A DNA stretch of 64,000 nucleotides. It comes from Psoroptes ovis (lineage: Eukaryota > Arthropoda > Arachnida > Sarcoptiformes > Psoroptidae). The notes under the pieces are model-generated. The model made no database searches and was not told where the DNA came from. It saw nothing but the letters and a program-made list of their open reading frames with translations. Position numbers and translations under genes: made by a program. The first letter of the stretch is position 1. Each line of letters begins with the position of its first letter. Where the stretch lies: the NCBI GenBank assembly GCA_002943765.1, contig PQWQ01000018.1, forward strand, positions 372,001 through 436,000, written 5' to 3'. Shown here in pieces: positions 52,049 to 62,808 of this stretch.

Positions 52049-55000
52049 CAAAATTGAAAAAAAAATCAATTAATATCTGCTTACTATGATTAATTTTGCC
52101 TGGTTTTGATCATTTTTCATGAAAAATTAACGAATCACAAAAATTAAAATTCATCAAAATACATGTAGGTACCATGTGATGATGATGATTATTGTTACTT
52201 TTGAATTTTCTGATAATTGGCAAAAATCATGAACAAAAACATCAAAGACACAGCATTCAATCAAATCACTGATACACATTTTACATTTTTGATTCAATGA
52301 GTCGGTTTAAATTTGTGGTTCAATGGTTGATTCTGAATTGATGAATTCATTTGAAACAATGACCTTTTTTCTTGAGATGATCAAAATGGTTTCAGTGATT
52401 GATTAATTTGATTTGATATGATTGAATCAAATCAAAACAAAACAAAACGAAAAATGCGAACATTTAGAAAACACTCGATAAACACTGTATAATAAACAAT
52501 GGATTAACATCGGTATAGCTCGGCGATTGGATGAACAATTAATTCAATGAATGATGATGATTAAGCATTTTCAATTCAAAATCAAATTTTTCTGAAAAAT
52601 TTTGAGTTAAAATGCTTTCTCTCTCTTTTAAATGAAAAAAAACTTTAAATAAAATTAAAGTTTGTACATTCATAAATCATAGAGGATCATCATCATCATT
52701 ATCATTATCATCATTGAAAGTGAATCATTAAACTAATGTTAATCAAGTTTAAATTAGTTTTGATTCAATCGGTAAGCATAAACATTGTAAAAGTGTTTAT
52801 TGTGCTTCTTCTCCGTGTTTGTGTGGTCTCATTCGTGATGAGATGACCTCTTTTACTCACACTCTTTCACCTGATTAAATTATTAATTAATTTGATTGAC
52901 TAATTATTATCATTATTAATTGATTTTCAATCATTTACTGTTAATGAACACGATTTTTATCTCATTATTTTTAACAATTTAAAATCATCATTTTATTCAA
53001 AGAGAAGATATGCGATTCAAAGATTTTCAAGTTCAAAGCCTCACAAAAAATCGCCTAGTGACTCAACGGGCGCCAAATGAGCACCATCTTTCTATTGCAT
53101 TTTCATATGTTTAACTTGATGTTGTAAAGTGCAAAGTAAAAGGTGATTTATCCTGATGAATTAATTTAAAAATTGCACTAAATCACTCCATTTGCAAGTA
53201 CAAACAAGTCTCTCGCAACAAATAAATTCATAAAATATTTTCTCTCAAATTGCAGCAGTGTCGAAATTTTTTTTAAAAATGTTTAAAATCTCTTAAAATG
53301 TTTTTTTGATTGAAAATATTGACATTTGAAATCATATTGATTGAATCTTTGATTGAAATGTCAAAATTCACTTTAGAAATCCATTCAAATGTTTTCAATT
53401 ATCAAAAAATAGAATTGATTTGTCAATTTGATTCCATTTTTATTTGATTTTTCAAAATGAATTGAAATTGAATGACATATTTCATTGTTTATTTTGTATG
53501 AAATTGTTCGTTTCAATTTCATTCACATTGAAATGATGTATCAGTGCATTACGAGCAAGTATTACCGAGTCCTCGGGTTATTGTCATTCATTTTGATCTC
53601 TTGTTCGATGCTTTTCAACAAAATTGAATCGACAAAAAGCGTCGAGTTCATATCATCAGAGCAACATTATATTTGTTGATATAATCTCGATGATCATCAT
53701 TTATCATAATCAATCAACATTTGATTTGTCAAAAATAAAAATTTTCAAAATGGAAACAAAATGAAAAACAATGAAATAAAAAAAATAAAGAAGGAATACA
53801 ATTCAATTATCATTGATTCAATTCAATTTTTAGACGAAATTTGTGTGCCTTGGAATAGAATCGGAAGCCAAGAATTCTTCTTATTCTTTATGGATTCTCG
53901 AATTGAAACAAAATATTTCATAATTCTTTCAAGAAATTCTTTTATGATAAAATTCTTTCATTTTCATCTGATTATTATCATCGCTGTGTTGGACAAGCTG
54001 CATTTTTTCTCGTTTTGTTTTGTTCTTCGAGCTCCACACATTCACTGGGCAATTCATCAAATAATATTCTGCAGTATATTCTTACCATTCATTTTCAAAG
54101 AATATTTTCTACAATCTTATTTTGGTAAATGCATTTGGGAACCATTTTGAAAGTAAAAGAATGGCAGAGATGAAATGTACGATATTTGAAAATGGTGAAA
54201 AATGGCGGATGTCCATTGAATTATTATGATTATGATTATTATTTATGGCCCAAATACAGAAAAAAAATAAAAATAAAAAATTAAGTAAAATTCATAAATT
54301 GTTTCGTATGAAATTCGTATAAATTTTCATTCAGTCAGTTAGTCAGTTGTTGTTGTCAATGAATGACCAAATAATGGTACATTATTCACTCCAAAAAGTA
54401 AAAAAATTTTATAAATTGACCGCAAAAACTCATAAAAGACCCGAGAGAGAAATATGGGGACCAAACGATAATAATAACCGAATACATACGAATGACGATG
54501 ATGCTAACGATGTTTTATTTGTTCGATTCAATTTTCAAACATTCAACATTCATAATAAATGTAAATTCATTAATTTACATTATCATTATTTGGTTACATT
54601 GGTGGATATTGATGAAGGAAAAAGGAAAATGAGAGAGATATGGGAAGATGGAGATGGGAAATGGCAAGGGTACAAATAAAATGGGAGAGGGTAAATTATT
54701 TTTTTATGGAATTATTAACTCATTTAAGCTTTCTGGTGAATACATTTTGTTTTTAGCTTTATTTAATGGATCATTCAAAGTGCATTCACTTTAAATTTCA
54801 TATAAATTGAAAGTAATCAAAATATGCAGAATATTCTTTGATTAATATTTTGTCAAATATTCTTTGGAAATTTTCCATTTCTCAATAATTATCATCAATT
54901 AATGTCTTCAAATATGATTTGGGTGCAATTTTTTAAGAATTCTTTCAAATTTCTGATAAAATTCTGTCAAAAATTTTTTCAAAAAATGAAATACTTTTGA

Positions 55001-55201
55001 AAAAATTTAAAATTAAATATAATCTAAAAGAAATTAAATTCATGATTCATAATTATGAATTAAATTAAAATTAATTCATGATTATAAATGAATTTTTTTA
55101 CGGGAAAAATAAATGATAAACGGGTTAAAAGCAAAAAAAAAAAAAAAAAAAAAAAATTGACAAATATGATTGACAATCTTAAAATTCATTAATGTATATC
55201 A

Positions 55202-55274
55202 GGTTGTCCAGAAAGTTTTTGATGATTTTTAATCATATTTTCAGGGACAATACGAGAAAAACTTTTCGGACAAG
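55202..55274 (+). repeat. Short hairpin repeat, copy 6
   Basis: Begins GGTTGTCCAGAAAGTTTTTG, box ATGATTTTTA, ends AAAACTTTTCGGACAAG. One of the best preserved copies. Confidence 0.75.
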
Positions 55275-56157
55275 CAAAAATACTTTTAATTTTTTTCAAA
55301 AATCTTGTTATAGTTTCTCGCGAACTTTGTCAAACTCTTTCACTCAAAGTCTCTCTCATCTTAATGAAACACACATTTGAATTCATTAAATTCATTAAAA
55401 CATTCATTTATTCAATCTTTAATTTGTCAAAATTAAAACGGGAAAAAATGATGCAAAATACATTTCAAAAAGATTTTTATGAATGATTCTTGATTCCATT
55501 TGTTTGTTTATTTGATTAAAATTTTTTTTTCTTTCAAAAAATATCTTCCCAAAATAAGATTCATTGAATGGCAATGAATGATGAGAAATTTTTGTTTTCC
55601 ATAAATATTTTCAAAAAAAAAAAAAAATATTTAATCAAAGAAAATATAAATGGAATAAAATTGAAATGAAATGAAATAATGAAATAAATAAATAAATCAC
55701 TTTTAATGATTTTAGAATTTTCGAGGAGAGATATTTTAGTTTAGAATTTTGAAGGATTCATCGAAGAACTGAACATAGAATATCAACAGAATTTGATGCA
55801 TGTCATTCAATCTGTACGAAATCATCATTGTCGAGAGAGGAGGAAAAATATTTCAAATTTGCAACACAAGTGAATGAATACTCAATGTTTGATGTGTGAA
55901 GAGAATTGATGGATGTGAATGAATAAATGAATGAATGAATGTATGAACGAAGTGAAAAATAATTACTAATTTGAAATTTTTTAAAAGTGAAATTTTGGAA
56001 AATTTTTAAGACAAATTCTGTCATTTAGATAATTAAAAATGAATGATTTCTTTCTTTCTTTTTTTTTCTTCAAAATGAAATTAGTGCATTAAATGCTTCA
56101 AAAGATGATGCATTAAAAAAATAAAGTCTAATTATTAAGAAGAATTAATCTGAGAAA

Positions 56158-56230
56158 CTGTCTCTGAAAATCAGAATTGACGGAAGTGTCCATTGTGTCG
56201 GAAGGGTCGTAAACTTTTAGCGGACAGCCC
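56158..56230 (-). repeat. Short hairpin repeat, copy 7 (weak)
   Basis: The right end AAACTTTTAGCGGACAGCCC fits the family; the left end CTGTCTCTGAAAA is degenerate. Of all copies this is the least certain. Confidence 0.4.
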
Positions 56231-56290
56231 AGTCAAAATTTGAAATTTTATATTTAGAAAATGAATGAATTGAAAAATTGATCAACTTAC

Positions 56291-56379
56291 CTTGCATATT
56301 CGAAATTTGATAATTTTTTAACGGATTTTTCAGCATTATTTTTTGTCCATTTTCTGTATTTGTCAATCAAATTTTTCCA
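56291..56379 (-). CDS. Candidate isolated exon, Myb/MADF-like segment
   Basis: An 89-nt segment between a CATCAG acceptor and a strong GCAAG|GTAAGT donor. It is open in one frame and reads WKNLIDKYRKWTKNN followed by a Lys-rich part ending FEYA. The WKNLxDKYRKW pattern resembles the middle helix of Myb/SANT-like and MADF DNA-binding domains, but the segment is short and Lys/Asn-rich frames are common here. No partner exon was found. Confidence 0.25.
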
Positions 56380-59300
56380 CTGATGGTTTGATAATTAATT
56401 TGGCATCAGAAAAGAAAAAGAAAGAAACGATAATTATTGGACAATCACCTCTTCAATGCATCAATTTGTCAAAAAATTTCACAAAATTGATTCACATTAA
56501 TCAATCAAATTGAAATGATCAAAAAAAAAAATTTTGATTCTAATCAACGATTCTCTTGTTTATTCATTTATTTTTGTTTATTTATTTGTTCATTTGTAAT
56601 TTGATCAACAGAATATTTTGTAGTTTTTGTTTCAAATTATTTCAAATTTAATTTTTAAAATTAAATTCTCGTTAATAAACAAAAATATAAATAATTGAAC
56701 ACAAAAACAAACGCAAGTAAACAATGTTACGTATGAAAAACAATATTACGTAATAGTGGATGATGAAATTTTAAAATTTGAAATTTTTGAAAAAAAAACA
56801 AAATTGTAAATTGATGAAATCAGAGCCCGAAACCGTACAGAATATTTGATGTTTGATTTCTTCTTTCATTCAATTCTTCAGTATTCATTTCAATTAAATG
56901 ACAGGGATACTTCGAGAAAAAAAAATCACTGGTGAAATTTTTGAACATAAATAGCAAAAGATATAAGTATGAAATAATGATATTTTAAAGAAAATTGTCT
57001 AAATTTTGACATTTTTCTTTTTTTTACACTGTAACATCATCATCAACATCGTTAGCATCATTCAACAATATTTTTTTATTCTTAGAATTTAAACATTCTA
57101 TAAATATACATTCACATATGAATATTTCATATTTACATTGGATAATTCATATCATTCATAGAATTCACAGAATTCAAATGTTTGAAATGTTTATATTTTG
57201 CAAATGAATGAATGAACGAATAAATGATAATTAAAAAAAAATGAAATGAAATCCGAGTTAGCCTCGTTTTACGCTTGTTTTCACTGTATATTGTCGGTAT
57301 TTTCTTTTCATTTTTATTCAAAGAATAAAAGTTCAAGTTTATTCAACATTTGATTATCATCATTGTGTCAATCATATTCATTTGTATATCATTTAATTTC
57401 AATGAGATTGAAATTTGATTCTTGGAAATTCTTGGAAAAATTCAAATTTCAAATTTCAAGTTTTAATTTTAATTTGAATTTAATTTTTGTTCGTAGAGTA
57501 ATAATAAAGGATACACCAACACACACATGTGTTTATTGAGTTGGTATCCGGAAAAAGTTTGAAACAATTCAAATTTTTCTCGATAATCAATTAATACAAA
57601 TTGATTATTTCAAATTATTTCAAAATTTCAAAATACAAACGATTCATCTCTAGTGTACACAGCCATCAAATATTCAAATATTTAAACTATGATATTGCTT
57701 TGTGGCGTTAAACAAGGTATGAAAATATAATTCAAGCAATGAAATTTTTTGTGCAATAAAAAATAATAAAAATGAATAAAATAAATTTATGGGGTTTATA
57801 AAACTTAAAAATGTAGAAAAATTCATAATTTCATAGATTCATAAATATAAAAAAAATTTGAAAAAATTAAAAATAAACCCATCGTTATTAATAAACAAAA
57901 ATGATCGTATTTTTAATAATTATTATTTCATATTTGATTCAATTTTAAAAATTTTTTTAAAAATTGAAAAAAATAAATCATAAATAATCATTTATTTTGT
58001 AGAAATACAATCTGTGAATCTGTGAATCTGTGTGAATCTATGTGAATGATTCATTTCGAAATCATAGAAATTCAAATTCAAATTTTTAAAAACTTTTTGT
58101 TAAATGAAATTCATTGAACTTAAAATATATCTAAGACATACAAATATAAGCTTCACTTACCTTAGTTCATTTTTTGATCATTTCAAATTCAATAATGCAA
58201 ATCAATTTTGTTTGTTTGTTTATTTTTCTCAATGATAATTCACCAGGAAGATTTTTGAGTAAGTTTAAAAGGTTTTTAAATTCAACGAATTTAATCAAAT
58301 GTGGTTTATGTGTGTGTGTTTTTAATCAAATGTATGAACCAAAGGTGTTATTATGATTATTTGTTGTTTTTGTCAGGTGTTTTGTAAATATTATTTGATT
58401 AAATGTGTCTTGAATAGTTGAATATGTTTTGAAAATGTGAATTTGATACATTTATTTATTCTTATTGATGTATCATTGTTATGTGTCAATGAATGAAGGA
58501 AAAAAAGGGTGATGAGGTAAGGTGAGGGGGTAGATGAAGGAGAAAATGAATAGAGAAATTAATGATAATGATTGATTGATTAATTACAAGCGAACGGTGA
58601 TTAACAGAGATATTATTATCGTTTTTGATCTTAAATTGATTAAGTTATGATTAAGTGAATCTGTTTATTGTCTTAGGGTCTTGATGTTTGGATGTCTTGA
58701 TGTATCAATGTCTTCGTGTGTTTTAAGACAATGTTTGAATGTCTTTGTGTAAGTGTTTGTGTATGTTGTAATATGTGTGTGTGTACGGATGAATGGAAAA
58801 GATTTGAATGGAAAAACAAATTACAAATCACTGAAAGTAAATCGAATATTCATGAATCGAAATTAAAATCAGAATCTGGAAGAAGAATATTCTTTATTTG
58901 AAAATGAATTCAAAATTAGACAAAGAATAAATTTATTTCTATTTTTCAATTCTTATTCTGGTTGTTGTTCAATCTCGATATGATAAAGTGATAATGATTT
59001 ACAGAATTCATTTTCATTTTTTTTTACATTTAAATAATAAACATCAACATTTACAGAAACGATGAACAAATAAAAAGCAAATAAATAAAATAAACACGGA
59101 ATTCTTTTCGAAAAAAGAGAATGTTGATGGAAATGTTATGAAAAAAAATGTATGGTGTAAAAAATGGTGAATGGACACGACCCGTTACATTATTCGGTAT
59201 TTTATTTTCAATTTTTTTTATTTTGACTCAATGATGACATAGGGTCTATTCATTATTTTCACTGTTTGTTGTTGTTGATGATGATGCGTTTGAACAAAAA

Positions 59301-59845
59301 AAAAAAATGTGTCCTGACTTTGTTTATATCATAGTTTTTGACTCAAATTTCAATTACAGAACCCTCATCGTACATAGATTCAAAGATACTTTTCATTCAA
59401 AGCAATAATAATGGTAGTGGTATTTCCTATGGATTCTGCGATTCTAAAAATTCAAAGGTTCCAGAATCCAAAACAAAATTCCAAACATTCATAGGCCATC
59501 AAACGGAGCAGTGGAACTGTATGTACTGTTCTGTGAATTCAAAACACAAAAAATGATTCCCGAAATGGAAAAAAAATCTGGTCCGAAAAGTTCCAGCAGC
59601 ACAATTAATGAACCGATTTTGGTATACCCAAAAATGGAAAAATTACAGAAATTCAAAATTACATGGAACACATATATAGCAGTCCGCTTAGGATCGGTTG
59701 GGGTGCCCAGTGAACGCGTACGCGTGTCACATTGTTTACCAAGTTTAGTAATGCTTCTAAGCGTACATCAAATCGATTCGAAATGAATTGACACGCATGG
59801 ATTTTACTATTTTGACATGGATTTCGAGATACCCGAAAATATGTT

Positions 59846-59930
59846 GGGTGGTCCAAAAAAGTTTCGGTCGATTTTCCATGAATGTTTTCATTGATTCAAC
59901 ACGAACAAACTTAATGGACTAACTTGCCCA
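59846..59930 (+). repeat. Short hairpin repeat, copy 8
   Basis: Begins GGGTGGTCCAAAAAAGTTTC, box TCGATTTTCCATGAATG, ends near AACTTAATGGACTAACTTGCC. The right end is divergent but alignable. Confidence 0.55.
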
Positions 59931-60254
59931 ATAGTTCAAATATTCCATGTGCACTGATGTTTTAGTTGAAAAACATCAAAATTCTTTGATCAAGGGTCGT
60001 TTAGGGTTCAGGTTGTACAAAAAATAAATCCACGTACACAGAAATTTTACAAATTGACAAAAAATAAATTTTCTTATACGAACTTTATTCAATCAGAAGG
60101 TGTTCTAGGAGGTCTAAGATGAGATTGTTGGAAAATTTTCAAAAATTTTAATTGGACCGGGTGAAATTCATTAATAATGAGGGTTGGTGGTGTTTTGTAA
60201 CGGTGCTGTTTATAATGAAAAACATTGAAAACAATTTCAAGAAAATTAAATTGG

Positions 60255-60327
60255 GGTTGTCCGAAAAGTTCTTGTTCTAATTCAAAGCAAATTTGTATGA
60301 AAATTGGCACAATTTCTTTTCGAACAA
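60255..60327 (+). repeat. Short hairpin repeat, copy 9
   Basis: Begins GGTTGTCCGAAAAGTTCTTG and ends TTTCTTTTCGAACAA. About 320 bases from copy 8. Confidence 0.6.
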
Positions 60328-61587
60328 ATTACGAAAAAAAAACAGTTCAAATTCAAATTGTTATTGTATAAATCATTAACACATTTTTGAAAAATTCAAA
60401 AATTTCAAAACAAAATTTTTAACAATTTTAAACCGAAAATTCAAATAAATTTCAGTTTGATTTCATGTTTATACATGTTTGTACGTATGCTTTGCATTTA
60501 TGCTTCATACTCATTATTACACATACGATTTAATGAATGATCATTTTACCATCGACGAACAGTGAAAATAAATAAATATGATGATGGTGATGACGATGAT
60601 GATGATGATCATCATCATTTCAAATGATTTTCAATACATTTGCCAATACACGAGTAATATAATTCGTTCGTAAACATTTTACAAACATTTTTTCCACCGA
60701 AACAAATTTAAATTTGTGAAAATACTTTTCACTAAATTGTGGTATTGCGCGTCCACCCAATATCGTTGCAGCCAAACATTTTAATTAATTACACTGGCGA
60801 AAGCATCGGCAAAGGCAAAATAATAAGTAATACATATCCGTTCATATTTCGTTCATTCATCCATTTATCCATCGCAAAGATCGTAAACATCATACGATGT
60901 ATTTAAAAAAAAAAAAACTGTTAAATTTTGACAATTACACCAAAACATGAAATATGACTATAGGAACCTTCAAAAAGGGTGAAATGTTGATTGATTTGAC
61001 TCATATTTCTCCTCTGAAATCGAAACATTGTTTCGATTATTAAATTTCAATTTTTGATAATTTGATCATTAGACATTGAGCATTGATTAATTCCTTCCTC
61101 TGCTTTCCCCACCTCTCTCTGCCCCTCTTAATGTATGTCAGTAGTATTTTTCGTACGATTTACAATTAAATTGTTGATTGAATTTCATTTCTAGCGTTGA
61201 TTTCTTTGATTTTCCATTTTGTTTTGCATAATATTTCTTCAAATTCTTGTGATGATTAGATCAACGATTAACATTGGACGGACGTATGTTACTGAACGAA
61301 TAGCCTTGAATATTAAAAGTTCGACTTTTAGAACACATTTGCCATTTGAATGTATTTTGATTTTGGCTTTGTTATTTTGTGTTTATTCGATTTTTTGCCA
61401 TGTTAAAAGAAAGAGTGAATGTTCAAAATTTGTAATAAATTTTGGTTCTTGTGTACTAACCGTGACAGAAAACTCAAAGTAAACAAACCGATAGATGGCT
61501 GTACGGGTTTCATAAAAGTTTTTAATGAATTTTTTATGAATATTTTTTAAAGTTTAGTTTAATTTTGTTCGATAAGTTTTTTGTTAT

Positions 61588-61705
61588 GTTAGGTTAGGTT
61601 AGGGTTAAGGTTAAGGTTAAGGTTAGGTTAGGTCAGGTCAGGTCAGGTTAGGTTAGGGTTAAGGTTAAGGTTATGGTAAGGGTTAGGGTTAGGTTAGGTT
61701 GGATT
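61588..61705 (+). repeat. Interstitial telomere-like tract of TTAGG/TTAAGG variants
   Basis: About 118 bases of AGGTTAGGTTAGGG, AAGGTTAAGG and AGGTCAGGTC units. TTAGG is the usual arthropod telomere repeat; here it is degenerate and internal. It merges directly into the 35-bp array. Confidence 0.85.
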
Positions 61706-62015
61706 GGGTTATATTGGATTTGATTTTGTTATGTTAGATTAGGTTATATTGGATTTGATTTTGTTATGTTAGATTAGGTTATATTGGATTTGATTTTGTT
61801 ATGTTAGATTAGGTTATATTGGATTTGATTTTGTTATGTTAGATTAGGTTATATTGGATTTGATTTTGTTATGTTAGATTAGGTTATATTGGATTTGATT
61901 TTGTTATGTTAGATTAGGTTATATTGGATTTGATTTTGTTATGTTAGATTAGGTTATATTGGATTTGATTTTGTTATGTTAGATTAGGTTATGTTGGATT
62001 TGATTTTGTTATGTT
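61706..62015 (+). repeat. 35-bp minisatellite, about 8.9 copies
   Basis: The unit starts AGGTTATATTGGATTTGATT and goes on TTGTTATGTTAGATT. Full units start at 61706, 61741, 61776, 61811, 61846, 61881, 61916 and 61951, and a partial one at 61986. The middle copies are identical; the first has GGGTT and the last TATGTTGG variants. The unit contains TTAGATTAGG, so it may have grown out of the neighbouring TTAGG tract. Confidence 0.95.
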
Positions 62016-62188
62016 GGTTATATTTCTTCTTCCTAATCACATTTGAATTATGATTCAGCGTTGAAAGTGATAGTAATAATCATTTAATAATAATGATTAT
62101 AATAATTATTTTTATTTTTTACACGCCATCTATCGATTTTTCTATGTAAGTAAGAATAAAAAAAAATCTGTCACGGTTAGTACACAAG

Positions 62189-62808
62189 TACCCTTTGACT
62201 TCTTTTGATTTTGATTCAGGGTCCATATTGTATTGAAATAATGGAATTTTCTTTGTTTCAGAAATGATGGAAATGATTTTCATCATCTTCTTGTTCTTCC
62301 TATTACTCCTTGTTTTCTTTTCTTTTCATTCAAACAACGAAGAGAATAATAAACAAAATCTCTGGAGAAATATATGAATTTCTTGAAAATGAAACAAAAA
62401 GCAATTCATATGCAGAATTTACATTTAATTTCACGAAAAAAATTTGTTTTCCATGATATTTACAAGGATTCCTATTGGAAATTCTTACGAAATCCTGTGC
62501 TGTTTCGTCATTTTGTTTAATTCAAATCAAATTTTAATTTGATTTTTTTATTTCATAAAAAAATCGTTTTAATTCGGAATTTTTATGGCCATAATAACGA
62601 TGACTTAAGAGATTTGAATTTAAAAAACAAATTGATTCGTTTTCACACCAACCGATGGCGGCAGCGTCTCCAAGAGTTTGAATTGAAAATTCAAAATTTT
62701 CGGAAATTTGGAAAATTGATTTTCAATTTAAATTTGAATGAATTCAATTGTATTTTACATAATACTGGTTTTATTGATTGATTTAATTGAATCAAATTAA
62801 TCAAATAA
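62189..62808. other. Spacer and 3' untranslated region of the glutamate receptor
   Basis: AT-rich, with a GC-richer spot around CCGATGGCGGCAGCG at 62651-62665. No gene is seen. Confidence 0.5.

Larger units (their letters stand above)
47038..56290. other. Gene-poor AT-rich region, part 2
   Basis: Contains hairpin repeats at 51090-51167, 51974-52048, 55202-55274 and a weak one at 56158-56230, a 48-codon ORF with a hydrophobic segment at 53533-53679, and simple repeats. No gene is supported. Confidence 0.45.
56380..61447. other. Gene-poor AT-rich region, part 3
   Basis: Holds hairpin repeats at 59846-59930 and 60255-60327, a GC-richer block at 59681-59770 with the palindrome ACGCGTACGCGT, a donor-like site on the minus strand at 58155-58162 with stops in all frames beside it, and short tandem variants of TGTGAATC near 58012-58050. 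No gene is supported. Confidence 0.45.
61448..62188. mobile_element. 741-bp terminal-inverted-repeat element enclosing telomere-like and 35-bp tandem repeats
   Basis: The 22 bases at 61448-61469 (CTTGTGTACTAACCGTGACA then GA) are the exact reverse complement of 62167-62188. A second 11-base block, CGATAGATGGC at 61489-61499, is repeated inverted as GCCATCTATCG at 62125-62135. Between the arms lie the TTAGG-like tract and the 35-bp array. There is no coding capacity. It looks like a non-autonomous DNA transposon or foldback element that has picked up or grown tandem repeats. I see no clear target duplication. Confidence 0.75.

Noticed and set aside
54347..54679. 110-codon ORF on the plus strand
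   Set aside because: No domain. Simple-sequence-like codons (GAT, AAT, AAA) and no support from splice sites.
58155..58162. Perfect splice donor AACTAAG|GTAAGT on the minus strand
   Set aside because: All three frames just upstream are closed by stops, so no coding exon is supported. An untranslated exon cannot be excluded.
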